Positions 42,777-51,702 of a DNA stretch of 64,000 bases are shown piece by piece. Under the pieces are notes generated by a model. The model was not told where the DNA came from. It saw only the letters and a list, made by a program, of their open reading frames with translations, and searched no databases. The translations under genes were made by a program, and so were the position numbers. Each line of letters starts with the position of its first letter. Within the stretch, counting starts at the first letter, position 1. This DNA is from Candidatus Trichofilum aggregatum (GTDB lineage: Bacteria > Chloroflexota > Anaerolineae > Promineifilales > Promineifilaceae), in assembly GCA_016716885.1 (NCBI GenBank), contig JADJUV010000020.1, positions 1 through 64,000 of the forward strand, in the 5' to 3' direction.

Positions 42777-44198
42777 TCAGGCCAGGCCAGCAGAACGTCG
42801 CCAGACGAAAATGATAAAACTACCACCGAGAAGCACGATAAGCGTCGCGGCCGCGAACAACCCTAATGATTGACGCGATTCACCACCCCAGGCGGTCAAC
42901 GACACATCGGTTGGGCCGCTGTAGCTGGCATCCAACGTCAACACCGCATTCAACGGCGTGCTTTGGTTCCCCACCAGCCCGGTAGCAAAAACCGTGTATA
43001 CATTGTCTGCCGCCAACGGCACATCCATCAGGCTTAGCACCACGGTGCTGGTTCCCTGGAGCCGCACCTCCAGGTCATACGCGCCACCCGGAACCGGCAG
43101 ATAACCACTGGCTTCACCAAACTCATAATCACCAAACAGAATCGTGCCATCGGTCAGGGTAATGTCTACCGCTGGGGCGTTGGGCGAAGCGTGGACAAAG
43201 CGCACATGGGCATTGCCAGCGGCCGGAGCACTGTTGTCATCCACTAAAACCAGCGGCGAGATGTTGGCCAGGGTGTCAATGGCCGCCACCGTGTAATCGG
43301 TGTTGGCCTCCAGACCTAGCGTGGCCGAGATGACAAAGGGGCCAGCCCCACCCGCTCCGGCTGGTTCCACCTGCACCTGATACTCATTGTTGCTCAGAGC
43401 GGCATAACTGGTCACATCTTCAAAGGCGACATTGGTGAAGGCTGCGCCCCCATTCACCCGCACGTCCACATTGGGGGCATCGGGCGAAAGATGGGCCACC
43501 CGCACGCGGGACGGCCCGGCATCCAGGCTAATGGCCGCACTCAACGCGGGGGAACCACCTGCCAGGCCAATGGCATAGACCGTGTAGACATTCTGGTCAG
43601 CTAAACTAATGCCGGGCAAATTGAGGACGACGGTGCTGGTTCCCTGGAGCCGCACTTGCAAATCGTAGGTTCCGGCAGGGATGGGGGTGTAAGGGCTGAC
43701 TTCCTGAAATTGGTAATCGCCAAAGAGAACCGTGCCATCCGTCAGGGTGATGTCTACGGCGGGGGCATTGGGAGAGGCATGAATGAAGCGGACATGGGAA
43801 TTACCCATCATGGGCAGAGCGTTGTTGTCTGTTAGCACCAGCGGGGTAATGTTGGCTAAGAGGTCGGTGGCGGCGATGGTGGTATCGGTGTCAGCGGCAA
43901 AATTCAGCGTGGCCGAAATGACGAACGGACCAGCCCCACCGGCTCCTGCCGGTTCTACTTGAACCAGGTAAGCGCCAGCGGGCAGAATGGCGTAATCACC
44001 AATGGTGCCAAAGGGGACATTTTGGAAGGCATACGCTCCATCTACCCACACATCCACGTTGGGGGCATCGGGGGAAGCATGGGCGACACGGACGCGGGCA
44101 TCACCAGGGCCAGCCGCGGCCGCGGACTGAGCTATTAACGCCAAAACAAGAGCTAACGGGAGAAAAAACAAGCCAAACAACAAGCTACGACGTTTCAT
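42777..44198 (-). CDS. Exported protein with four DUF4397 repeats and C-terminal anchor
   Basis: 473 residues from ATG 44198 (AAGGAG 8 bases upstream; an in-frame GTG at 44207 overlaps that signal). Signal peptide RSLLFGLFFLPLALVLALIAQS then four DUF4397 units that alternate in two types: ARVRVAHASPDAPNVDVWVDG / HVRFIHASPNAPAVDITLTDG and again. The two pairs are near repeats, also in DNA (GTGCTGGTTCCCTGGAGCCG occurs twice). The end LGLFAAATLIVLLGGSFIIFVWRR is a membrane anchor with basic stop-transfer residues. Beta-sandwich surface protein, possibly adhesive; no enzyme motif seen. Confidence 0.85.
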   Translation of the reverse strand: MKRRSLLFGLFFLPLALVLALIAQSAAAAGPGDARVRVAHASPDAPNVDVWVDGAYAFQNVPFGTIGDYAILPAGAYLVQVEPAGAGGAGPFVISATLNFAADTDTTIAATDLLANITPLVLTDNNALPMMGNSHVRFIHASPNAPAVDITLTDGTVLFGDYQFQEVSPYTPIPAGTYDLQVRLQGTSTVVLNLPGISLADQNVYTVYAIGLAGGSPALSAAISLDAGPSRVRVAHLSPDAPNVDVRVNGGAAFTNVAFEDVTSYAALSNNEYQVQVEPAGAGGAGPFVISATLGLEANTDYTVAAIDTLANISPLVLVDDNSAPAAGNAHVRFVHASPNAPAVDITLTDGTILFGDYEFGEASGYLPVPGGAYDLEVRLQGTSTVVLSLMDVPLAADNVYTVFATGLVGNQSTPLNAVLTLDASYSGPTDVSLTAWGGESRQSLGLFAAATLIVLLGGSFIIFVWRRSAGLA

Positions 44199-44368
44199 AC
44201 GATCCACTCCTTTTTGTTTGTTGAGCCATATTCAATAAGCGTTCTTGCTTGTTATGACGCACACAAAGGAATTGCGGATGTATAAAACCCGGGCAAAAGG
44301 CTGACAAAGATGGGTGACGGGCTATACCCGACGCGGTAATGGGCAAGAGGGGATGATGAGCATAGGGA

Positions 44369-46073
44369 TCATTCCCAACCACTGGCGGTAAAAACCAGTT
44401 GCAATAACTCGGCCCGCTCCTCAGGGGTCATGGGGCGCGGCCGCCCGTAATCTTCAATCATGCCCGTCCACAACTGCACACTGAGCACCCGCCCTTCATA
44501 AATCGTGTAAATATCAATGAACAGTTGCCGGGTGGGAATAGACCACATCTGATCGGCCATGAAATTGCCCAGGCCGTAATGGATGAAGCCGCCATTGACG
44601 AAGTTAAACGCCTGGGGATGATGCCCCTGACTGCCGCTGACAATATCGGCCCCGGCGTTGGCCAGGCCGTCAAAATCGCGCCGCTGTTCCGCCCACACCT
44701 CATACATAAAATGTTCGATGAATTGCAGAGTGGAAATGACCACATACCCCTGACTATCCAGGTCGCTAATCAGGTCGTGGATGTAGGTGTAATCGTCGCA
44801 TGGTAACGAGCCACCATACCCTTCTTTGGCCCAATCCCCCCAGGGACCAACCGGGTTACAGCCAACAAAGGCCAGCCGGTTGCCATTGTGTTCAATGAGC
44901 AACGGTTGCCGGGCCTGTTCCAGGTCGCGGCCGCCACCAAATGTCTGGATACCGTTCGCCTCAAACAGGTCGAAGGTGTTCTGCAAATTGTGCTCCCCCC
45001 AGTCATTGAGGTGATTGCCGGTCATCTCGTTAATGTCTATGCCCATGTAGGTCATCAATTCAATGTAGCGGCTGTGGGCGCAGAACGTCGTGCCGCCGGT
45101 CGGTTCGGGTGGGGGGCAGTCGGGGACGAACGGGTTTTCGTGGCTCATATGGGCCAGGTCAACGGCGTTGAGCAGGGGAGCCACTTCTTCGCCGGGGTAT
45201 TGCAGGCCATAACGCTCCATGCGGACGGCTGTAGCCCGGCTGAACCCGGCGGGGCCAGTCATAGCGACATGGGTAATTTTGTTGTCATCCCGGTTACTGG
45301 TAGGGCCTGCCCACAACGCGGCCAACGCGGCCGCGTTCCCCATCCTCCCCCTCCACAAAAATCGGCACCGCCAACGGATACGTGGCCGGGTCAAAATCCA
45401 GGTCAATGGGGGATGGTTGCCCATCGGGGCGTAGCACTTTGAGGGCTGGCTCCAGGGCCGGGAAAGGGATGAGGCTGAGAGCGGGGCGATTGTCCCACAG
45501 GGTGGTGACAAGTTGATCGGTGGGGATGGGGGACGCGGCCGCGGTCGGTTCACCCCACCACAACCGCAACAACGCCTGCGTTGGTTCGTCCAGGATTAGC
45601 TGACCGGCCTGCCAATCGTTTTGCACCTGGGCCAGGGGCAGTTCATCCGGGATGGTGGGGAAAGCCACCACGAGGGCGAAAATCCAGTGGGCCAGCACCG
45701 GGCCAGGGAGGGTGTCGCTGGTGGCCGGGGCGATGGCCAGGCGTAAATCGGCCTGGGCCGGATCGTCGAGCCAGGTGAATTGGTCGGGGTGTTGGCTGAT
45801 GAGGGTTTGCGCGGCCGCGATCAGTTCCGGCGGCACACCGACCATCGCGCTCACGGTGGTGGGTGGCACGGGTGTGGCAGTGGGATTGGGTGTGGCCGAA
45901 GGGAGCGGTGAGGGGATGGGAGTGGGAGAAGGAGAGGGCGTCGCGGCCGCGGGTGTCGCCGTCACCTCCGTTACTATCGCCGCCACCGTAGGCATAGCGG
46001 CGGGTGTTTGCTCACAGGCAACCAATAACCATCCCCAGACAAAGATCATAACCAAACTTAACCATTGTTTCAT
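44369..46073 (-). pseudogene. CapA-family lipoprotein, frameshifted
   Basis: The first frame from ATG 46073 has a signal with LLVACEQ lipobox, a Thr/Pro/Ser linker and a domain to VPIFVEGEDG. One base shift near 45340 (a G-rich run with a GCGGCCGC copy) joins it to NAAALAALWAGPTSNRDDNKITHVAMTGPAGFSR and a CapA/PGA_cap phosphoesterase-like domain with TGNHLNDWGEHNL, VGCNPVGPWGDWAKEGYG and SGSQGHHPQAF. Intact product about 567 residues. CapA proteins act in poly-gamma-glutamate or related polymer export. A stop in the first frame at 45296 means it is broken as read, unless the indel is an error. Confidence 0.78.
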
Positions 46074-46179
46074 AGCCGGAATTATGGGCCAAACCCTGAG
46101 ATGGGCAACCGTTTTTCCGTTTACGCTCAGCCTGAGTTCTTCTAAATTCCCGGCCCAACCGCTTAAAACGGCGGACAAA

Positions 46180-46388
46180 CCATTTCCTAGTGCGGACGAA
46201 CCATTTCCCGATGCGGACGAACCATTTTCTGGTGCGGATGAATCATTTTCTCGTGCGGATAAACGGTTTCCCGATGCGGACGAACCATTTTCTCGTGCGG
46301 ACGAATCATTCTCCGGTGCGGATGGATGGTTTTCTGATGCGGATGAACGATTTCCCGAACCATTTCCCGATGCGGACGAACCATCGGT
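46180..46388. repeat. 21-bp tandem repeat array (about 10 units)
   Basis: The unit is close to GATGCGGACGAACCATTTYCC; about ten units follow one another with 0-5 differences each, and one partial unit (near 46353-46370). Clean 21-bp periodicity. It lies just upstream of the CapA gene start and next to a MITE-like element. The units are not separated by unique spacers. Confidence 0.9.
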
Positions 46389-46389
46389 G

Positions 46390-46680
46390 GGTAGGGGCGG
46401 GACGACGCGGGTTCAATGAGGATACCCGGGAAGCGCACCTTCCGCGTCGTCTCGCCCTCTTACGAGCCGGGGTGAATCAGGCGTCGAGGCTTTAGCCGGT
46501 TAAGACGTTCCGACTAAAGTCTCCACTCCGCCGGATAAACCCAAACGCACCTTCCGCGTCGTCTCGCCCTCTTACGAGCCGCAATGCGAAGAGGGCGAGA
46601 CAGGTGGGAAGATAGGTTTCCCGCTGACCCTACATCCTGGCCCACCTGTCCCGCCCCTACGATGGTCCCAAATTTAGAAT
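46390..46680. mobile_element. MITE-like element, rearranged copy
   Basis: GGTAGGGGCGGGAC (46390-46403) and GTCCCGCCCCTAC (46648-46660) match the inner arms of the 24.3-kb element, and AAATTTAGAA resembles its right end. The segment CCGCGTCGTCTCGCCCTCTTA is present twice (46442 and 46554) with about 110 bp between, so an insertion or recombination between two copies occurred. The left terminal repeat is missing at the border with the tandem array. Confidence 0.7.
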
Positions 46681-46780
46681 TACACACGCCGAGATTCGCT
46701 ATTGCCCCGCCCTCCCCCTCTGCGGTAGACTACACGCCCGCAGAAACACAACTGTTCCGCATGGGCTGGTAGTGGATGAA

Positions 46781-46858
46781 ACCCAGAGGAACTCGTAGGA
46801 ACTTAGGGGAACTCTGGGAACTTGAGACTTGAAACCTGAGACTTGAAACTTGAAACCC
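46781..46858. repeat. Short-word spacer (GGAACTC, GAAACTTGA)
   Basis: GGAACTCGTA / GGAACTCTG words then GAGACTTGAAACCTGA words, before mutS2. Nearly the same words as at 635-670 and 17923-18026. Confidence 0.75.
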
Positions 46859-46901
46859 ATTTCCCTAGCAGTTGCGGACAACCAGGCAAAGGCAAAACAT
46901 T

Positions 46902-49322
46902 GTGGACAGTAAATCATTTCGTATCTTAGAGTTTGATAAAGTGCGGGAGCGGGTGGCCGGATATACCAGCTTTAGTGCTGGTGAAGCGCTGTCCCGCCAG
47001 CTAACCCCCACCACCGACCTGGACACGGCCCAGCTTTGGCAGTCCGAAACCCGTGAGGCTGTCACCCTGCTGGAAACCCGCGACGACATCACCATCGGGG
47101 GGGCGCGGGATGTGCGCCGGGCCGTGAGCAACGCCGAACGAGGTTACACCCTGTTGGCCCAGGATTTTCTGGACATTCGGGGCACCATCGTAGCCGCCCG
47201 TAATTTGCGCCGCATCCTCATCCGCCTGCCCGATCATGTGCCCACCCTGGCCGCCATCGCCGAACTAATCGAAGAATGCCCCGGCGTGGTCGCCGCCATC
47301 ACCGAAACCATTGACGACAAAGGGGAAGTGCTGGACAGCGCCAGCCACAAACTCGCCAAAATTCGCCAGGACTTACGGGTGGCCTACAACCGCCTGCACG
47401 AAAAGCTACAACGTCTCGTTAACAGTAGCCAAAACCAGTTCTTGCAGGAGCCGATTATCACCCAACGGGGTGGGCGCTACGTCATTCCCCTCAAGGCCGA
47501 GTACAAGGGGCGTATTCCTGGCGTCGTACATGATCAAAGTGGCAGTGGGGCCACCTTGTGGATTGAACCCATCGCTACGGTAGAACTCAACAACACCTAC
47601 CGGGGTTTGCAGGTAGATGAACAAGAGGAGATTCAGCGGGTCTTGCGTGAGCTATCGGCCAAAGTGGGGGTGCAGGGGCAGGCCCTGATCCGGATGGTGG
47701 AGCGGATGGCTGAGCTGGACCTCATTCTGGCGCGGGCCAAATATGCTATCGCCACCAACAGTGTGGCCCCCCAGTTTGTGCCCTGGCGGGTGACGGAACA
47801 GGCGCGGCCGCCTAAACACGCCAACGAACAGGCCAAATGGCAGGCCCCGGCCCACAACCCGCACCCTGGTTCGACCATTTGGATTCGTCGCGGCCGCCAT
47901 CCGTTGTTAGACCCCCACACCGTTGTGCCCGTAGACCTGACCCTGGATGAAGAGACCTTTCTTGTCCTCATCACCGGGCCAAATACCGGCGGTAAAACGG
48001 TCAGCCTCAAAACTATGGGGCTGATGGTGCTGATGGCCCAATCGGGTCTGCATATCCCGGCCAACGAGGCCCGCCTGACCGTCTTCAACGACGTGTTTGC
48101 CGACATCGGCGACGAACAATCCATCGAGCAGAGCCTATCTACCTTCTCGGCCCACATCACCAACATCATCCGCATCCTGGGGCATGTAGATGATCGCACT
48201 TTGGTGTTGTTGGATGAGCTAGGCTCCGGCACAGACCCGGCCGAAGGGGCCGCCCTGGCCGAAGCCATTGTCAACTACCTGCGTGACAAAGGGGCGACCA
48301 CCTTTATCGCTACCCATTACCCGCAGTTAAAGGTATACGCCAACGACACCGCCGGGGCCACCAATGCCTCATTGCTCTTTGACATGGAGACCCTGCGCCC
48401 CACCTACCAGATGACCATCGGCATTCCTGGCCGTTCCAATGCCCTGGCGATTGCCCGGCGCTTGGGGCTGGACGAGACCATTTTGCATGATGCCATGAAG
48501 CTCCTGGGCAGTGGCAACAACCGGGCTGAGGATATGTTGGAGCAGGTGTATGAGTTGCGCGAGAAAGTGGAAGCTCAGGAAGCGGCCGCACGCCTGAATC
48601 TGCGCCGTCTGGAAGAAGACCGGGAGATGTTGAGCGGTCGCCTGGAGCAAATTGCCGAAGAGCGGCAACGGGTGCTGGCGGAAGCCCGCCAACAAGCCGA
48701 GGTTGAACTGGAAACTCTGCGCGAAGAAATCCGGCTGATGCGGCGCAAAATCCGGGATACCGGGTCGCTCAACGCCCTCAAACAGGTTTCGCAAGAGGTA
48801 GAGCGGTTCGAGGCCGAGCAATTGCCCCCGGAAGAGCCGCCCAAAGAGAAAGCCCGCTCGGTGCGCAAAGCTCGTGAAACCCTGGCCGAAGGGGATACCG
48901 TGTTGGTGAAGGCGTTGGGCACCAAGGGGCAGATTATCAGCCTGGGTAAAACGGATGCCCTGGTAGCCCTGGGCAACATGACGATGCGGGTGGATGTGCG
49001 TGACCTGGTGCTCAAGGAAACGGTGGAAGAGAAGCCGGTCGAATTTGTGGAAACGACGAATCAACAGCCTGCGCCCCACATGAACCTGGATTTGCGCGGC
49101 AAACGGGTGGAAGAGGGGCTAGAAATTTTGGAGCGGCAACTGGACGCGGCCGCGCTCAATCATTTGCCCTGGTTAACCATTATCCACGGCAAGGGTACGG
49201 GCAAATTGCGCCAGGCCGTCCGTAAAATGCTCAAGGAGCACCCCAACGTCGCCAGTTGGGAAGAAGGCCGGGACGGTGAAGGCGGCGATGGGGTGACGGT
49301 AGCCAAGTTTAGTGAAGCGTAG
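46902..49322 (+). CDS. mutS2: MutS2 family endonuclease/recombination suppressor
   Basis: 806 residues from GTG 46902 (start chosen because family members begin close to SKSFRILEFDKV; TTG 46872 is an alternative). The MutS core and ATPase show GPNTGGKTVSLKT (Walker A, about residue 358), DELGSGTDPAEGAALAEA (Walker B and signature) and ATHYPQLK. A coiled region follows with Arg/Glu runs. The C-terminal Smr domain (about 710-806) has LDLRGKRVEEGLE and IIHGKGTGKLRQAV. MutS2 binds branched DNA or stalled ribosomes. Normal length; a GCGGCCGC copy encodes DAAALNHLP in the Smr domain. Confidence 0.95.
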   Translation: MDSKSFRILEFDKVRERVAGYTSFSAGEALSRQLTPTTDLDTAQLWQSETREAVTLLETRDDITIGGARDVRRAVSNAERGYTLLAQDFLDIRGTIVAARNLRRILIRLPDHVPTLAAIAELIEECPGVVAAITETIDDKGEVLDSASHKLAKIRQDLRVAYNRLHEKLQRLVNSSQNQFLQEPIITQRGGRYVIPLKAEYKGRIPGVVHDQSGSGATLWIEPIATVELNNTYRGLQVDEQEEIQRVLRELSAKVGVQGQALIRMVERMAELDLILARAKYAIATNSVAPQFVPWRVTEQARPPKHANEQAKWQAPAHNPHPGSTIWIRRGRHPLLDPHTVVPVDLTLDEETFLVLITGPNTGGKTVSLKTMGLMVLMAQSGLHIPANEARLTVFNDVFADIGDEQSIEQSLSTFSAHITNIIRILGHVDDRTLVLLDELGSGTDPAEGAALAEAIVNYLRDKGATTFIATHYPQLKVYANDTAGATNASLLFDMETLRPTYQMTIGIPGRSNALAIARRLGLDETILHDAMKLLGSGNNRAEDMLEQVYELREKVEAQEAAARLNLRRLEEDREMLSGRLEQIAEERQRVLAEARQQAEVELETLREEIRLMRRKIRDTGSLNALKQVSQEVERFEAEQLPPEEPPKEKARSVRKARETLAEGDTVLVKALGTKGQIISLGKTDALVALGNMTMRVDVRDLVLKETVEEKPVEFVETTNQQPAPHMNLDLRGKRVEEGLEILERQLDAAALNHLPWLTIIHGKGTGKLRQAVRKMLKEHPNVASWEEGRDGEGGDGVTVAKFSEA

Positions 49323-49354
49323 GATTGACAATACCGGCCAGAACCAAAAGAAAA

Positions 49355-49425
49355 GAAGGAGCACAGAGGATTGACGATTGACGCTTTGAATCTCTGTGTC
49401 TTTACCTCTGTGTTCTCTGTGGAAC
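49355..49425. repeat. Word fold-back (CACAGAG / CTCTGTG)
   Basis: GAGCACAGAGGATTG on the left pairs in part with CTCTGTGTCTTTACCTCTGTG on the right. Lies between mutS2 and the HAD gene; similar to 11197-11308. Confidence 0.65.
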
Positions 49426-49501
49426 CTCTTTCTTGTTGGGTATAAAGACGTTGACGGATAAGGTAATACTAAAATCGTCAATCGTAAATGGAAAGGATTG
49501 A

Positions 49502-50245
49502 ATGTTGCAAGCTATTGTTTTTGACCTGGGGGGAACCCTGATTGATTATGCCGGGGGGTATGAGCTATGGCCCGATATGGAAGGGCCGGGTTTAGCGGCC
49601 GCGTATGCCGTGTTATATGAAAAACCGTTGCGCCTGCCCGCCATGGAGACGTTTCGGCGGATTGGTTACAACATGTTGCCTGAGCGCTGGCAACAAGCCA
49701 CACTGGGTCAGCGCAATCTGACGGTGCAAGACTTGATTCAAGAGATTGTGACTTATTTGCGCATTAATGGGGTGAAACCGGAATGGCTGGAAGAAGCGGC
49801 GCAGGCGTATGAGAATTTTAGTTGCGGCCGCACCGCTCTCATGCCTCATGCCGAAACCGTCCTGGCCGACCTGAAAGCCCAGGGGTACAAGTTGGGACTT
49901 ATTTCTAATACGATGTTTCGCGGCCGCGCCCACCTGGAAGATTTAACCCGCTTTGGTTTACACACCTACTTTGACGCGCTACTTTTCTCGGGCGATGTCA
50001 ATTTGTGGAAACCCCGCGCCGAAACGTTCCACCATATATTGAACCAGCTAGATACCAGGGCCGATCAATCCGTGTTTGTAGGGGATGATCCGGCCAGCGA
50101 TGTGGCGGGCGGCCGCAATGCGGGTATGTTCACCGTCTATTACCAATCCAACTCTCGTTTCCCTACGCCTGATGGTGTTGTTCCCCACGCCACCATCACC
50201 AGCCTGGACCAACTCTCCGCGTCCATCACGGGACTACTGGGTTAG
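49502..50245 (+). CDS. HAD-superfamily hydrolase
   Basis: 247 residues. Motif I is FDLGGTLIDY (nucleophile Asp8; the second Asp is replaced by Gly, common in some HAD groups), motif II LISNTMF, motif III Lys in NLWKPRAETF, motif IV FVGDDPASDVAGGRNAG. The cap domain lies between I and II (type C1). Probably a small phosphatase; substrate unknown. AAAGGA precedes the ATG. Four GCGGCCGC copies in 744 bp, one forming the Gly-Arg in GGRNAG of motif IV. Confidence 0.88.
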   Translation: MLQAIVFDLGGTLIDYAGGYELWPDMEGPGLAAAYAVLYEKPLRLPAMETFRRIGYNMLPERWQQATLGQRNLTVQDLIQEIVTYLRINGVKPEWLEEAAQAYENFSCGRTALMPHAETVLADLKAQGYKLGLISNTMFRGRAHLEDLTRFGLHTYFDALLFSGDVNLWKPRAETFHHILNQLDTRADQSVFVGDDPASDVAGGRNAGMFTVYYQSNSRFPTPDGVVPHATITSLDQLSASITGLLG

Positions 50246-50261
50246 CCCTTGACCCGGCATT

Positions 50262-50320
50262 TTGACGAAGGGCGAAGAACGAACGACGAACGGGTCGTTT
50301 GTCTGTCGTCCTTCGTTCCT
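50262..50320. terminator. Fold-back GAAGGGCGAA words after HAD gene
   Basis: ACGAAGGGCGAAGAACGAACGAC on the left can pair with GTCGTCCTTCGTTCCTT on the right. It follows the HAD stop and precedes the MFS promoter. Confidence 0.5.
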
Positions 50321-50375
50321 TGCTTCCCGGTACAAATTCCCCACAACTTACGCCACCCCGGTCTCATTTCCGGCG

Positions 50376-50401
50376 TATAATAATTAGATATACGTCTAAT
50401 T
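50376..50401 (+). promoter_or_regulatory. -10 box and operator-like palindrome before MFS gene
   Basis: TATAAT at 50376-50381 is directly followed by AATTAGA-TATACG-TCTAATT (50382-50401), a perfect 7-bp inverted repeat. The MFS start is three bases beyond it. The palindrome would cover the transcription start, so a repressor is likely; its TTAGA/TCTAA half-sites resemble those of the TetR operator at 24592 but with different spacing. Confidence 0.6.
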
Positions 50402-50403
50402 GA

Positions 50404-51702
50404 GTGTGGAAATTGAATGAACTAACCTTGCCTATAACAGCCCGCGTACCCCGGTGGGGTCTACCAACCTTACTGATAGACATCTTCCTGATGAATGCGG
50501 GTTTCTTTCTCATCATTCCCCTGCTTTCGGTTCATTATGTGGATGGGCTGGGTTGGGCCGCCGGGTTCATCGGTGTGGTGCTGGCGGTGCGTCAGTTTAC
50601 CCAGCAAGGGCTGACCGTTTTTGGCGGCGCCCTGGCCGACCGCTTCGGGCCGAAGGGGCTGATTTTGTGGGGATTGCTCATCCGGGCGGGCAGTTTTGCC
50701 CTGATGGGTTATGCCGATACACCTGCGTTATTGCTGGTATCGGGCGCGGCCGCGGCAGTGGGTGGCGCTTTATTTGGCGCACCGACACGGGCAGCGGTCG
50801 CGGCCCTGGCTCCCCAAGAAAAAGTGACCGAAGCCTATGCCCGCATCAGCATGTTGCAAAACCTGGGGCGCACCGTAGGCCCTATCATGGGCGCGTGGCT
50901 GATACGCTTCGACTTTGCCACGGTGGGGTTTGCGGCCGCGATCTTCTATGTCATCGCCTTCTTTGTTACCTGGGTGGGCCTGCCGCCTATGTCCGTCTCA
51001 GAGAGCAACGGCCAAGCAACCACCTCAGCCATGAGTGGTCTGCGTTATCCCCTCACCGACACACCCTTCATGATTTACACGGCTCTGCTGGTGGGTTACT
51101 GGTTCATGTGGGCACAGCTATCCATCGCTATGCCCCTGGCCGTCAAGGGACTTACCGGTGACGACAGTAGTGTAGGAGTGATGTTTACCATCAGTTCGGT
51201 GTTAGCCATTGGCTTGCAAGTACCGGCGCTAAAACTGGCCCAACGCTGGCTGGCCCCATTCCCGACGCTTATTCTGGGCGTGGTATCGGTGGCGTTTAGT
51301 CTGGCACTGGTGGCGGTCGTGGTGAACTTGTGGCAGTTTTATGCCAGCCTGTTTTTCTTTTCCCTGGGGGTGGTGTGGGTCATGCCCACTTCGGAGACGG
51401 TCGCGGCCGCGTTCGCCAACCCGATTGCCAGAGGATCATACTTTGGGGTCAACTCATTGGCCTTAGCCGTGGGGGGGAGTCTGGGGCATGTGGTGGGTGG
51501 CTCGATGGTGGACTGGGCGGCCCGGTTGAACCACCCGGATTTGCCCTGGTTGATGTATGGAGCGGTGGGGTTCGCGGCCGCGGGTGGGCTTACCCTGTTC
51601 TACCTTCGACCCGCTTATCGGCAACGGCTAGAACCGGTTGCGGCCGCCAAAAACGATACCGAAGGAGTGCTTGTAACGTGGGTAGACCATCCCAAGGGGT
51701 AA
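50404..51702 (+). CDS. MFS transporter
   Basis: 432 residues, twelve hydrophobic segments. GGALADRFGPKGLILWG between helices 2 and 3 is the MFS motif A (G-x-x-x-D-R-x-G-x-[RK]), and RAAVAALAPQEKVTEAYAR is the following loop of drug exporters. Probably an efflux pump. The start is GTG 50404 or TTG 50413, only a few bases after the operator palindrome, so the transcript leader is very short. Five GCGGCCGC copies give Ala runs in membrane helices. Its last 113 bp overlap the end of the convergent glycosyltransferase gene. Confidence 0.87.
   Translation: MWKLNELTLPITARVPRWGLPTLLIDIFLMNAGFFLIIPLLSVHYVDGLGWAAGFIGVVLAVRQFTQQGLTVFGGALADRFGPKGLILWGLLIRAGSFALMGYADTPALLLVSGAAAAVGGALFGAPTRAAVAALAPQEKVTEAYARISMLQNLGRTVGPIMGAWLIRFDFATVGFAAAIFYVIAFFVTWVGLPPMSVSESNGQATTSAMSGLRYPLTDTPFMIYTALLVGYWFMWAQLSIAMPLAVKGLTGDDSSVGVMFTISSVLAIGLQVPALKLAQRWLAPFPTLILGVVSVAFSLALVAVVVNLWQFYASLFFFSLGVVWVMPTSETVAAAFANPIARGSYFGVNSLALAVGGSLGHVVGGSMVDWAARLNHPDLPWLMYGAVGFAAAGGLTLFYLRPAYRQRLEPVAAAKNDTEGVLVTWVDHPKG

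Larger units (their letters stand above)
46074..46901. other. Long spacer made of repeats
   Basis: 828 bp between the CapA gene and mutS2. It holds the 21-bp tandem array (46180-46388), a rearranged MITE-like copy (46390-46680) and GGAACTC/GAAACTTG word runs (46781-46858). No gene is supported; open frames across the array on both strands arise only because the unit is a multiple of three. Confidence 0.7.

Noticed and set aside
45327..45350. Programmed frameshift in CapA gene
   Set aside because: No slippery heptamer is seen; similar single-base breaks in other genes make an indel more likely.
46180..46388. CRISPR array
   Set aside because: Units are 21 bp and directly adjacent with no unique spacers, and no cas genes occur in the window.
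46187..46438. Heptad-repeat protein on the minus strand (MVRPHRE repeats)
   Set aside because: The 21-bp unit keeps several frames open by itself; no ribosome-binding site and part of the frame lies in the MITE-like element.
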